Of a DNA stretch of 64,000 nucleotides, positions 23,622 through 34,259 are shown piece after piece; within the stretch, counting starts at the first letter, position 1, and each line of letters starts with the position of its first letter. The position numbers and the translations under genes were made by a program. The stretch is from the NCBI GenBank assembly GCA_022592445.1, contig JABYQR010000010.1:186001-250000 (forward strand), written 5' to 3'. The notes under the pieces are model-generated. The model searched no databases, was not told where the DNA came from, and was given only the letters and a program-made list of their open reading frames with translations. Origin of the DNA: Cytidiella melzeri. Its lineage: Eukaryota; Basidiomycota; Agaricomycetes; Polyporales; Irpicaceae.

Positions 23622-23727
23622 GAATAAGCGCCGGAATAAGCGCCTGATAAGGGCCTGATAAGCGCTGGATAAGCGCCTAAATAGACGCCGGATAAGCGCT
23701 GGATAAGCGCCTGACAAGCGCTTAAAT
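23622..23727. repeat. 11-bp minisatellite, about 9 units
   Basis: Units of the type GGATAAGCGCC / TGATAAGCGCT / TAAATAGACGCC follow one another for about 106 bp, with single-base variants. Two units end CGCT and the others mostly CGCC, giving a second-order alternation. Confidence 0.8.
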
Positions 23728-24561
23728 ATTCCCAATAATACCGTTGCCTGGTAAGGCAAGTCTTGTAGAAACATTGAAAATCTGTGACAGTGTTGAGCTC
23801 GGTCACAGCTGGGCAATGGGATGCTTCAATTGGCTTGGCTTGGAGTGGGCAGTCTCATGAGCAAAAACATAGACGTAAGGATACAGCCTGCAGATGAGCA
23901 CTCAACTAGGGAGACAAACCTTGCTAGGTTTGTTTTCCTTTTGCAGTGAGCTACTATGTATTGCAGAAGAGATTCTGTGAGTGTGTTCGAGGGGGATGAG
24001 TTACAAGAGGCATAGGCGGCAGGCAAGATGACATTGTCGAGAGAGAGTGCAGAACAGGTCTACTCTGATGGTGAACATGTGAGTCGTGACACGTGAGTAC
24101 CAGCCTTGTCAGTGCACAGGATGGTGGCAACAACCAACTGCTCAATAGCGATGATAAATGCAGAAATGCCTTTGTACTTGGCGAGCTGCTGAGGACGGTC
24201 ACAGAAGAGTGAAGACAAGTACAGGCTCACAAGGGCTGTTGTGTGATGTGTCAGCTTTCAAGGGGTGCTAGGCAAGTTGTCAGGCCTGCAAAATTTCATC
24301 GAGTTGCACCACCAAATATTTGAATTGATTGTAAGTACTACAAAGGCTGCATGTGAGCTCAAAAATAAGAAGAAGAGTAAAAAGCCCAATCTGCAGATGT
24401 CTCCTGAGGACTTCAGAGCAGAGCCGTGTGTACTGCTGTGCACCTGGGAGCTCCAGAGCACGCAGATCAAGGCACTGGCTCTCAGGAGACGGTTGTTAGT
24501 GTGCCTGTCTCCGGAGCCAAACAGTGTTTCCTGATGTAGAAGGGTTGAAAATGGTTGGGAC
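23728..24561. other. Spacer without a supportable gene
   Basis: A + strand ORF at 24265-24534 (lysine-rich KNKKKSKKPN) lacks any familiar motif. The segment ends at GGGAC (24557-24561), the target duplication of the next element. Confidence 0.35.
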
Positions 24562-25476
24562 TGTTGTTATTTTGGGTTTTCCGCCTCATCTTTGTTTGCA
24601 TCCGCTTGTATTGATGCGGAGACGGATCGTCTAAAACTTCGAAGGAGGCTTTTGATGCCTTGGCCAATGTTTTTGCCACCCAGGGCAGTGTTGCCCGCGT
24701 CGTTATCCGACGCAAACTTTTTAGTTACCGCATCGACGAGACGGAGGATCTTACGGTGAAGATCCGAGACATTAAGCGTCTCTGGATTGAATATAATATG
24801 GTTCGGGGAACCGCTACCGCATTGGGCGATAATGATCTCGCGATGTGCATTTTATCGGCGTTACCGGAATCTTGGGACGCATTCGTTTCTGTCACCGCCG
24901 CTGATGGCGATCTCACCTCTGCCAGCCTTATTGGTCGTATCGTGCAGGAAGAATCTCGGCGCAAGTCCCGCGGCACTGCCCATGGCGAGGCTTTTGCGGC
25001 CACTCGCGTTGTGCCGAAGAAACGGTGTTTTTGCACTGGAGTCACTTGTCACAAGTGTGGCAAGGAGGGTCACATCAGACCCGAATGTGAGGAACAGGAC
25101 AAACCCGTCGCTCAGTCCAATTTGGCGACTCCGCCGGCAGCTTATTCAATGGTCGCTACGGACCCTGGTTCGCACACTCACACCGACGCGCCGGAGTATA
25201 GCTTCTAGGCAACTCGCGTTTATTCTCACGCTCTGCTCGTTGAGGGGGAGTGTTGTTATTTTGGGTTTTCCGCCTCATCTTTGTTTGCATCCGCTTGTTC
25301 CCGCCGCCCGCCTTCGTCATTCCGCGCGCATTACTCTTTCGATATTCCCTTTTCGTCTTATCCGTTTTACTAAAATAATATAAAAACCGTGTATTTTTGT
25401 ATCTTCTCAATAACATTGTGTTCATCCCTTCGAGCCCCCTTCCCGTGCGCGCATCAAAACCCTGCGAAAAACAACA
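24562..25476 (+). mobile_element. Copia-type LTR retrotransposon, internal-deletion derivative
   Basis: Flanked by a perfect 5-bp target duplication, GGGAC, at 24557-24561 and 25477-25481. The 3' LTR is 25251-25476 (226 bp), opening TGTTGTTATTTT and closing AAACAACA. It is preceded by a polypurine tract (GAGGGGGAG, 25242-25250). The 5' LTR survives only as its first ~50 bp (24562-24611), identical to the start of the 3' LTR, then jumps directly into gag. The rest of the 5' LTR, primer site and start of gag are deleted, and all of pol is missing. Confidence 0.85.
24620..25208 (+). pseudogene. Copia gag remnant with CCHC zinc knuckle
   Basis: Open frame reading KEAFDALANVFATQG, then RIDETEDLTVKIRDIKRLW, LCILSALPESWDAF-like text (AMCILSALPESWDAFVSV) and the CCHC knuckle CHKCGKEGHIRPEC near 25050-25091. 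These are the usual order of a Ty1/copia gag polypeptide. It has no proper start codon because the 5' part is deleted, and stops at TAG 25206-25208, just before the polypurine tract. It overlies no host gene. Confidence 0.8.
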
Positions 25477-25911
25477 GGGACCATATTACTCTTGTTTATG
25501 ATAGTGCACAAATAACTGTGCGAACCTACAATACCCTGTAGGTAAACCCTTGAAGGGTTGCTTACCCTTGCCCTCCACAAGGGCAAGGGTATTGAAGGGT
25601 GAGAGTAAGGGTACATAGGGGTTTACCCTTGCTATTTATTACCTGAGTGCAAGGGCCAACACAAGCAAGAACATGAATTATGAGAGTGCAATGTGCAAGA
25701 ACACAAGGTGCAAGATTACAAGACATGCAAGTAACAAGAAGTGCTGCTTGTTCATGCTAATATGCTCACACTTGAGCCTGTTGCAAGTTCAGCAGTTTCC
25801 GGCCATAACAGTGCTTGTTAATCCTCATGTGTTATCTGTTAGTATATGAGGGACAGACATCACTCATGCCATGGCCCACAGTTCTTGAAAAAAGACCTTG
25901 TGGACTTGCTC
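25477..25911. other. Spacer with short palindromes
   Basis: No gene seen. Holds a perfect 11-bp stem, 5-base loop hairpin at 25564-25590 (ACCCTTGCCCT / AGGGCAAGGGT) among other AAGGGT/ACCCTT words. Confidence 0.5.
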
Positions 25912-25993
25912 TGACCACCGCAGGGGTCGAACCTGCAATCTCCTGATTACATAACAGTCGTAGTCAGACGCGATGCCATTTCGCCAGGCGGCC
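25912..25993 (-). tRNA. tRNA-Arg(ACG) with a 10-nt intron
   Basis: On the - strand the acceptor arms GGCCGCC and GGTGGTC pair (with G-U), followed by discriminator A. The D arm is GCG..CGC. The anticodon stem TCTGA/TCAGG encloses CTACGA, a 10-nt insert CTGTTATGTA, and A, giving anticodon ACG with an intron at the canonical 37/38 site. The T arm is GCAGG-TTCGACC-CCTGC. Internal A and B boxes are intact. It ends 90 bp from the stop codon of the 14-3-3 gene on the same strand. Confidence 0.92.
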
Positions 25994-26082
25994 AACATTA
26001 AATCGCACACAAACCAACATCGCAGACAGAAAGGCAAGACCGATGAGCCGAATACTACACCCATCAAATTGCACGCAGATCT

Positions 26083-26982
26083 TTACTGTATCTCTCCCGA
26101 CCAAAGCACCATATCGTCCCGTAGCAACTGCAGAATAGTCAACGAATCCTCCAGCGCCTGTCCAGCAGGCATATCCGAAGCCGCTGCGATCGCCTCGTCG
26201 AACGCGTGTTTCGCTAAGTAACACGCGCGGTCGGGGCTGTCCCAGATGTCGTGGTAGAAAACCGCAAAGTTGAGAGCCAAGCCGAGCCGGGTTGGATGTG
26301 TCGGTTCCAACGTCATGAGTGCGTGCTTGTAGGCAAATTTGTACGCGTCGAGAGATGAGGAGGCATTCTTGTCGTCGTGCTGCTCCTTTGTGAACTCAGC
26401 TAGGTATCTGTAGTAATCTCCCCTCCTATGCGCAAAGATGTCAGCTGCGATTTGATCAGCGTCATATACTGGTACTGACATCTTGCTGTAGAAGACCTTT
26501 TCTTCTCCAGGATTCGCCGAGGCGATCAAGAATTTCTCGAGGAGTTCAACAATCTCCATACAGGTGTTCTCCAGCTCCCGTCGTATCCTCTCCTTCTGGA
26601 GGTGCATCAACGCTACCTGCTGCGGGGTCGAACGCGCCGCAGCCTTCTTCTCGACGGTGTCGATGATGCGCCATTGATTTCGCAGCTGGGCGGTGAGGTT
26701 CTTGAACGCAATCGACAAAAGGTTGCGCTCTTCGACCGTCAGTTGATCACTGGGAGACTTGATCAATGTCTTGATAGACGAAACAACATCTACCAAAGCA
26801 TTGTGAGTACTCCTATGACTGTGGCGGAATATTACGAAACATCTCACCGCGGTATCGTTCCGCCTGATCGGCAACCTTTGCTAGGTACAGTCTATCCAGC
26901 CGAGAAATCGAAGTGTCGGCCTGCACATCACGAATGCTCAGTTGTTGTGCGGACACTGTACAAGATAACTCACCGAAGGCAT
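26083..26982 (-). CDS. 14-3-3 family protein (divergent)
   Basis: Phosphoserine/threonine-binding dimeric adaptor of cytosol and nucleus. Four exons (26982-26974, 26920-26848, 26789-26480, 26425-26083) join to 735 nt, 244 aa. The first exon is only nine bases (ATG CCT TCG). Family blocks in order: RLYLAKVADQAERYRDVV, LTVEERNLLSIAFKN, KVFYSKMRGDYYRYLAEF, THPTRLGLALNFAVFYHDI, DRACYLAKHAFDEAI, and DSLTILQLLRDDMVLW. Lys of AFKN, Arg before NQWR, and Arg-Tyr of YYRY, which line the phosphopeptide groove, are kept. One groove-side Arg (usual ARRSSWR) is Leu here (QLRNQWR). The protein stops right after LWSGEIQ and lacks the usual acidic tail. This may be a second, specialised paralogue. Last intron is 54 bp and in frame, so an unspliced message would still be open. 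Confidence 0.9.
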
Positions 26983-27593
26983 CGGTTCAATGAGGATATT
27001 TGGGGAGTTACAGATGCTGCCAGGCAGCTATATGACGAATATCAGACAGCGGGGGGGCTGTGTACAAAATCCTGGTTAACCCTGGGCGGAGGGGATGGTC
27101 AGGCGCGTCGGTAGACTTGAAGGGTATGAGGGTGTGTTTGTTCTCCGTTGGGTATAGAGCAATGAAGAGTGGCGTCGCGAGAGAGGAAGTCGAGCGGGCG
27201 GAACGCCGTGCAAACTGAGAGAGACGAGCTAGGCGAGGGGACTTGATAACGTTGCAGAGTCGTGTCCTTGGGTTTTTCTATGCACGGCCCATTGTCACGG
27301 TAATCCCGAGTGGGTGAACTCATTGTGCCACAAAGCTTGGTAGTGCCTCCAAGCTAAACAGACCTTACGCTATTTACTTAGATGCTAGGCATTGTTTCGC
27401 TATGGCTTGCAAACATCTGCAAAGCTGCAGCCTGCCGCAGTGTTCGCTGGGTGTGGGTGAGCAGCAGGACTCGGAGGCGCACAGTGGTCGTTGACGTTGA
27501 GCGCTCAGATAACGGAGGCTGATCGCAGAATGATCACGTTACTACGGCACTTTCCGTTCATGATCGAGAATTCGAAAATATTGCAGGAAAATC
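26983..27593. promoter_or_regulatory. Divergent promoter region, 14-3-3 / NOP13
   Basis: 611 bp between divergent starts. Nothing beyond presumed promoters is seen. Confidence 0.4.
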
Positions 27594-29132
27594 ATGGCTT
27601 CCACCTCAACCAGCTCGTCCTCATCGGATTTTGAGCAGCCAAAGACAACCAAGCGAAAGCTCGATGCCGCAAAGGACGACTCACAGTCTGACGATGCTGC
27701 TAGCTTCAGCGACTCGGTCGACAGTGACGCTGAACCAGCCGTAGAAGAAGACGTACCAGTGCTCTCTCACAAAGAGTTACGGAGACAGAAGAAGAAACAG
27801 CAGAGGATTCAGCAAGACGGAGTTGACTCTGCTACGGCTAATGCCAACAAAAATCCCAAGCTCAAGAATACTGCTGAGCTCGCGCCTTCAAAGATCCCTA
27901 AACGTCAGAACTCGGTGTGGGTCGGCAACCTGTCATTCAAGACCACTCCAGATGCTCTTCGCCACTTCTTCAACGGGGTTGGAGAGATTACCAGGGTACA
28001 CATGCCTATGAAGATGTCAGCCGCAGGGCCGGGAAGCAGAGGTGCGGTGAAAGAGAACCGAGGGTCAGTCCTGCTCTATCATTGTGCCACAAGATGTTTA
28101 CTCGCATCTCGTAGATTCGCGTACGTTGATTTCCCGACACCAGAGGCGAAGACCATCGCCATCACCCTATCTGAGAATCACCTTGACGGAAGACGACTCC
28201 TGATTAAAGACGGTTCGTCCTTTGCTCGTCTCAAATGTCTTCGCGTCTTGCTAAACGAGTTTTTACGTTCAGGCGACGACTTTGCAGGCCGCCCATCTAC
28301 CTCCACGGATGCTGCAGGTGCTGAAGGCGAAAACAAGCTTTCTGGCCAGACCAAAACAGCCCAAAAGATCCTTCGTTCGCAAAAGCAGCCCGCAGGACCT
28401 ACGCTGTTCCTCGGCAACCTAGGCTTCGAGACCACCGAGCAGTCCATCCGGGGCATGCTCGAGAGCCATCACTTGAAGAAAGCAGACGCGGAGCAATCAG
28501 CGACAGCGGAAGGGAACACAGATGAGCCAGGAGCCAGCAGCAAAAAGTGGATACGAAAGATTCGGATGGGAACGTTTGAGGACACCGGGAAGTGTAAAGG
28601 GTACGTCCAATCTTGTGATATAGTGCAGTATCACAAGCTCAAGCGGAGTATCAACAGATGGGCGTTCGTCGACTTTTTCACCACCGACGACGCCACGACG
28701 GCTCTCACGAATCCCAAGAACCATTTCCTCGACGGACGAAAGCTCGTGTGTGAGTTTGCATCGCCTGAGGCCGTCCGTCGTGGCGGTGCTGGTCGTCGCG
28801 ACGACAAGGATAAGATAAGACCCGTTGGTTCCGGTAGTCAGGATGCCGCGGGTACGGACACCAAACCACGTCGTGAGCGTGTGCGGCCAGCGCGGAAACG
28901 GGAAGCGGAAGACGAGGGAGATCAGCCTGCGAAGAGGAGGAAGGGAGATGGTGAAGATGAGGTTGGCGGGGAAGGAGGAGCTGTCTCTGTGTATGGAGGG
29001 AGAGATAGGAAGGAGAGGAGTAGGGATGGAAGGCTGCCCAAGGTCCGGGCAAAGCCTGGTGCGGCTCTTGCGAACGCAAAGAGGGAGGCAGTATCGATTG
29101 TCCCTAGTCAGGGTAAAAAAACTGTGTTCTAG
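27594..29132 (+). CDS. NOP13: NOP13-like nucleolar RNA-binding protein, two RRMs
   Basis: Nucleolar pre-ribosome factor with two RNA-recognition motifs. Introns at 28064-28114, 28213-28272 and 28601-28657 leave 1371 nt, 456 aa. The N-terminal ~90 residues are Ser/Asp-rich with a basic LSHKELRRQKKKQQR stretch. RRM1 shows SVWVGNLSFKTT (RNP2) and RFAYVDFPT-like RNP1 (GFAYVDF after splicing). RRM2 shows TLFLGNLGFETT and WAFVDFFTTDD, ending FLDGRKLVCEFASPE. The C-terminus is basic and low-complexity (RRERVRPARKRE, KRRKGDGEDE), as in nucleolar proteins. Odd point: all three introns are multiples of three with no in-frame stop, so the unspliced DNA reads open for all 512 codons. RRM order and spacing point to NOP13 rather than other nucleolar RRM proteins. 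Confidence 0.9.
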   Translation: MASTSTSSSSSDFEQPKTTKRKLDAAKDDSQSDDAASFSDSVDSDAEPAVEEDVPVLSHKELRRQKKKQQRIQQDGVDSATANANKNPKLKNTAELAPSKIPKRQNSVWVGNLSFKTTPDALRHFFNGVGEITRVHMPMKMSAAGPGSRGAVKENRGSVLLYHCATRCLLASRRFAYVDFPTPEAKTIAITLSENHLDGRRLLIKDGSSFARLKCLRVLLNEFLRSGDDFAGRPSTSTDAAGAEGENKLSGQTKTAQKILRSQKQPAGPTLFLGNLGFETTEQSIRGMLESHHLKKADAEQSATAEGNTDEPGASSKKWIRKIRMGTFEDTGKCKGYVQSCDIVQYHKLKRSINRWAFVDFFTTDDATTALTNPKNHFLDGRKLVCEFASPEAVRRGGAGRRDDKDKIRPVGSGSQDAAGTDTKPRRERVRPARKREAEDEGDQPAKRRKGDGEDEVGGEGGAVSVYGGRDRKERSRDGRLPKVRAKPGAALANAKREAVSIVPSQGKKTVF

Positions 29133-29273
29133 GGCAATTCTACGGCAACTTCATTGCGAGCTCTAAGTGCGATTTTATATCGTTGCATCGAAGCGTGTAT
29201 AATGCACGTTTCAAAAAACACTCGTACTACAAAGACAGCATTGCTAATTAAAGTGAGCTACATGTTCAAAGAT

Positions 29274-31554
29274 CTACAGCGCCTTGGTGGCACCCTCTTC
29301 ATCTTCATTCTCCTCAATCATCCCAATCTCATACTCTGCGCACACATCCCATCGACTGCCCTCTGCAGCTGCAGAGACATACTTTACGAAGCGCATCACC
29401 TTCTCGTCTCTCAATACAAGCAACAACCTATTGAACCCTGGCTGCACGGCCAGCAGTGTTCCATCCTCGTCCTCCTCATCTGACACTTCCGACCCGTCTG
29501 TTTCCACCGCCGCCTTCGCCGAGCCCTGACTGTCGCTCCTCTTGTGTGTGCCGTTCGTACCACTCGCACTTCCATTCCCATTCGTCTGTGCTCCTTTGCC
29601 GTCACCTTTCGACGAAGCCTGAAGAGGAGGAGCAGGAGCAGGAGTCGGTGATGCCTCACTTTTTTGCTTCTTCCCACTCGAACCCGACCGATACACAGCA
29701 GGGTCGTCCTCCTCCTCATGTGGCGCCATATAACATTCCCATCCTCCCCACTCCCCACTTTGCCACCCACCCACCACCTTCTCCTCCCCTTGCCTCTTCC
29801 CCTTCCTCTTCTCTGTCTCCCTCACCCCTTCCCCTTTCTCTCCACCAACACCGCCACCCACTTCTGGCGTCAACCCCAACACCACATCCAACCTCGCCTC
29901 ATTCTCCTCGCTCGTCGCCAACGTATAATCCAACCCAGGCCTGAACCGCCTCGCCTCCACGTCCCATCTCAGCGGTACCACCGACGACACAATCGCCAAC
30001 CAAGCGCGAAACGCAGGAGAGGGGAACAGCTCGTTTTGCAAACACCGGACGATCGCGTCCGGGGAGGTGTGCGCGGAGCGCGGGACGACGGATTCGTGTT
30101 TGCCACCGGAAGGGATGGGGGCGAGGGTGCAGTAACGCCGTTTGTGAGGGGGGCCTTTGAGGTCCCAGGGGATCTCGACGCTAGGTATGGCGGAGGAGGA
30201 GGAGGAAGAGGAGGGGGAGACGGAGACGGAGACGGAGGTTCCGGCGGTGTGTGCTGGGATACGTCGTGTGCGGTTTGGACCGAGGTCATCTCGAATGTCG
30301 TTGGCGGCGAGGCCGTGTGCGAGTTTTGTAGCGAGGGGTTCGGAGAGGAAGGAGTGCAGTTCGAGGGAGGATTCTTCAACGAAACGTTTTGAGAGTGAGG
30401 ACATGATACGGGGTTGGAGGTAGACGGGGTTGAGGAATTCAGAGAGAAAGGAAATGTGGGAGGCGGAGAGGGGGGCAGAGGGCAGAGGAGTGTCTTCATC
30501 TTCGGGGTAGGGTTTGAAGTCGGTAGAGGTCGAAGCCTGTGCAACACGCACGCAAACGAATCGAGCTCGAGAAATGAAAGCATAATCATGGCGATGAACT
30601 CACCAATTGTTCTCGCGAGCTCTTGTACTCTCCCCATTTCTCATTAGCGTCGTATCCCTCTTCGCCAGGCTGCGCCGCATGGAACCATCCGCTGATACTC
30701 AGTCTCTGTCTCCCATCTTCTCCCTCACCCACGACGACCTCTTCCACAGAATGAAAGCTCTTCCCAGGCTGCACCTCAAAGAAGATAAACTGGTTCCAGC
30801 TTGGCGGCACACACTTGCTAGGGATGGTCTCAGGCTCCGGCACACCGTCCGGCCCAATTTGCACAGGATACAGCTCCAACGCGCCGCCCCACTCAGGTTG
30901 CCATCCTTGGTAATTTGGGAGAGGCATGTAAAGAATGTACGAAACGCGTCGGGTACCGATGACATCGTCGTGGTTCAGGAGATGACAGCCTTTAGTGTAG
31001 GTGTTGACAGACATGTCTTGCTTGCTGCCAGACAGAGGCCCACATCCTGTGACAGCCTGGAGGAATGAACGGAATTTGGGAGAGTAGAGGGCGTCGCGGA
31101 GGATGAGGAGGTTGGGGAGGAGGCCAAGCTGGGACTCTGTAAGGTATGACAACGACGCTAGGTCTCCTGTTTGATTGACCTGGGTTCGCGATAGTTGTTA
31201 GTTTCATTTTGCGTTGAGAGCACGGACACGACGCACCTTGTATATATCCGTTTCCTTCTGCGTGAAGCGCAATTCAGACAGACATTCGTCCTTTACGCCC
31301 TTCAGCAGGTCGTCCTGGAACAGCTTTTCGACCTTGCAATACTTGAACGGCTGACTGGCCGCGTACTCTTGATTCAGCCTGTGTATGTTGTGTGGGCTGA
31401 GCAGCTCGTTTGCAAAGTACGGCGTGGGGTCCGCGGATACTTGAGATTCGGTCAAGGGCGAGATACTGTTATGGCTGCTCTTGATTCTCTTGAGTGTAGG
31501 AGACTCGTCGGTGTCTCTCGAGGGAGAAGGTGAGCGTGCGTGCGTGCGCACCAT
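29274..31554 (-). CDS. TPA1: TPA1/OFD1-type prolyl hydroxylase (2-oxoglutarate/Fe(II) dioxygenase)
   Basis: Fungal homologue of OGFOD1, a 2OG-Fe(II) dioxygenase that hydroxylates a proline of ribosomal protein uS12 and, in fission yeast, senses oxygen for the sterol pathway. Three exons (31554-31237, 31179-30604, 30536-29274) give 718 aa. Catalytic domain: LLNHDDVIGTRRVSYILYMP carries the HxD iron pair, and RLSISGWFH carries the distal His and the Arg that binds 2-oxoglutarate. The C-terminal half is the second, non-catalytic double-stranded helix: LSEFLNPVYLQP, RFVEESSLELHSFLSEPLA, WDVEARRFRPGLDYTLA, and TLLAVQPGFNRLLLVLRDEKVMRFVKYVS. Between come charged Ser- and Glu-rich linkers, including a Lys/Glu stretch near 29850 and polyserine, longer than in yeast Tpa1 (644 aa). 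Start ATG at 31552-31554. Confidence 0.92.
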
Positions 31555-32493
31555 CGTCGGAGGGTATTTTTTTTCTAGGCAGTCGTATGAAAGAAGGACA
31601 ACAAAGTCCGGTTTAAGGTGAAAATTGCGCCGCTAGAACAGAAGTTGGCGTGCTAAAACTGGAGAGAAAGAGAGAGAGAGTATGAGTTTTGGTATATAAG
31701 GGACGGAGTTGAAGCAGGTACCGTCAAGGGATGGTGGTGGTCTCGACTGGACTGGGCGAGCTTGGGCTAGTCCAAGTCCTAGAACTTAAGGAAGAGAGAA
31801 AACAGTTTTATGGGTGCGATTGTTGCGTGGCTGGACAAGCCGGTGCCTATGTCGCAGCTCCCTGTGTTGTTAGAGTTGGCTGATGTGCCTGCGTGCTGTA
31901 TTACTTACAGATGGTCCTAATTAGCTAATCAGCATCCAATTATCCATGCTGCGCTCGAGTCGTGCTGCACGCAAAACTTGATTTCCACGAGTCTCGAGCA
32001 GAACACGGCCTCAACCTCTCTCACGGTAAATAAGGCCACCTGGCCCGACCGGTATGCATGGAGAAAAAGTCCCATTTCATTACGAAGACTAACAGTACAA
32101 GTGCCCCAAACTAAAGACAAAATACACAATGGAAGACACCAACAGTGACAGATGCAATGAGCGATAACACAAGCCGCGACGAACTCTTGGCAAGTCGTTA
32201 AAGGGAGAGGATATGCTGACATAGGAGTAAATAGGCTGGCGTGGCGCAGACAGGAGTGATGCTTGATGGTGAGAATGGTGATGCTACAGCTTGGCAGAAG
32301 GGTCGTGAAGGCGATATACGGAGAGCGTGTGAGTGATAAACAGATGCCTGCAGAGACGTCGTGAAGACGATCCAGGTTCGTGAAGGGGACAACCCAGGCA
32401 ACGCCCCTCCCACTGTCAGCATCCCGCTGGGGACCCAGTTCGCAGGGGCGTTTCACTAGAAGTCCTCATCCTTGCACTTGCAAAGACGCTGTC
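31555..32493. other. Intergenic region upstream of TPA1 and downstream of membrane-protein gene
   Basis: No gene supported. A GA-rich run (GAGAGAAAGAGAGAGAGAG) is at about 31662-31680. The right part is 3' flank of the - strand membrane-protein gene. Confidence 0.4.
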
Positions 32494-33695
32494 TTATACC
32501 TTCTCCTTCAGCAAACTCTCCGGTTCGTCTCGATACGGCACGCTTGTAACCGTCGAAATACTCGCACACCGGCGTTTGTGATGCTTTGCGCCAGAGTGTG
32601 CGTGCGTATGCGAATGGTGTCGGTGATGGCGGTGGCTCCGTGGTGACGGCGGCGGCACAGGACTAACCCATGCCTCTGTCGCATGTAGCTCTCTCGCGTC
32701 TTCGAGTGACAGACGCGTCAGGGGCACTGGCGCATACACCATAATAGTCTCGGTCTCCGGGTCATCGTGGTAATAGTCGATCGCACTGGGATTGTCACTG
32801 TTCTGATGGTTGACGTCTATAGGAGGGAATGTGGCAGATGTCGGTGTTGGGAGAAGATAGATTCTCTGGAAACCATGTTCATTCTTGGAGCTGATGCCGC
32901 CTGAATGAATTGCATCGTAGTTTCCATCTCGTCGCAACTGCGCGTAGTACTTTGACAGTGCGATGACAAAATGAGTCTGAGCATTACAATCAGTACGGGA
33001 TTCATCACACGGCAGACAGGAACGAAGGACCAAATCGAGCGGCGAACGCACTCGCTATATTCGAAATAGACGCAACAGCGCGAGCACTCACCCGAACTAC
33101 GGCGAAAACGAGCATCACGCCCAAAATCGCAACGGCCGCACGCCCGAACCAGTACTCGCAATTCTCCAAGTTCAGCCCAGATTCGGCCATATCGCGCATG
33201 AGGTCTGGCTGCCTGGCAAGTTCTTCGCATACGCCGGCTTGCAGCGTCGAAGAGCTGAACGCTGTATAGCTCAATATAATGGCAAGGAGAAACACGGAAG
33301 CCAAGTCGATGATGGAGTAGTCTCGGAAGAAGCGAACATAGTTGAGCTTTCTCTGTTTGTGTGTTTTTTGAACCAGGAAGGGGAATGAAGGAAAGAAGAG
33401 TGGTCAGATTAATTACTACGGAAAACGACAACAAAAGCGAACGCACCTTTGCAACACCGATAAAACCAATGGTGGACGCGGTCGCTGCTGCGGCAAGGTA
33501 AATTGCGAGCAGAAACCAAACGAGCTTGACTGCATCGAGGTCGAGGGCATCTCCTTCAGAGTCAAAGTCCCACTTGAGGGATCCACCGGAGGCGATCACC
33601 CTGACGGCACAGAGGACGTTGACGACGGCACTGGATAGAGAGGCGACGATGGAGACTGTCCTCAGAGGATTGCGTGTGAGCGTGTTGGCACGCAT
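32494..33695 (-). CDS. Uncharacterised four-helix membrane protein
   Basis: Three exons (33695-33447, 33352-33092, 32976-32494) join in frame to 330 aa. Exon 1 codes for two hydrophobic helices (VSIVASLSSAVVNVLCAV and LVWFLLAIYLAAAATAST). Exon 2 codes for two more (IIDLASVFLLAIILSYTAF and FGRAAVAILGVMLVFAVV) with a Cys-containing loop between them (GVCEELARQ...LENCEYW). Exon 3 is cytosolic: HFVIALSKYYAQLRRDG, then a disordered region with a His-rich run (HRHHRHHSHTHAHSG). The four-helix plan with an extracellular two-Cys loop recalls tetraspan proteins, but the CCG signature of true tetraspanins is absent. I do not know its function. Confidence 0.8.
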
Positions 33696-34259
33696 GATGA
33701 GCGCAAGTGGTAGACGGAGAGGGAGAAAGAGGAGAGGAGGAAAAGGCAGAAGATGTAGAGAGTTTTATGTAAGACACACGACGGAATCGGCACCTGTGAG
33801 AATAACGCTCGGCCACAATAGGCGCTCATGTATGATAGAGATTGACTAAGAAGATGACTGGCGCCAGATTCTTTTTCTCACTCACACTCTCACAGAAATT
33901 ACTTACTCTCATGCAAGAGTATCCATAGACACTGCTCGTACCGTTGCGCAACTTTGTGACCCTCAAGAAGAGCAGCGTTCATCGTACGGATGAGGGAGCG
34001 CGCAGTCGGACGATCAGCCACATACTTCGCATCTGTTTCGCCAGCCAGCGGGGCCGAACACTAGAGCTTTGTCAGATCTCCCCGGAATTCCCGACCTGCG
34101 CAAGTCCTCGGAATAAGAAAAGCTAGGAATAGGTTACAGAGCTGATACACTACAGCACTTGAAGGCAAAGTACAAATCACTTGCATAGGGTACTTACCGA
34201 CAATTTGGTGGCGTATAAACGCGACGATAGTCTACGCACGATTTTCTCGGATTTCCTCG
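33696..34259. other. Intergenic DNA
   Basis: Promoter side of the membrane-protein gene. No gene or repeat recognised. Confidence 0.35.

Noticed and set aside
26601..27114. 170-codon + strand frame over the 14-3-3 gene
   Set aside because: Opposite-strand shadow; the - strand gives a complete 14-3-3 protein.
29456..30392. Long + strand frames opposite TPA1 (Ser/Pro- or Gly-rich)
   Set aside because: They are shadows of the low-complexity linkers of TPA1, whose - strand exons join in frame with catalytic motifs.
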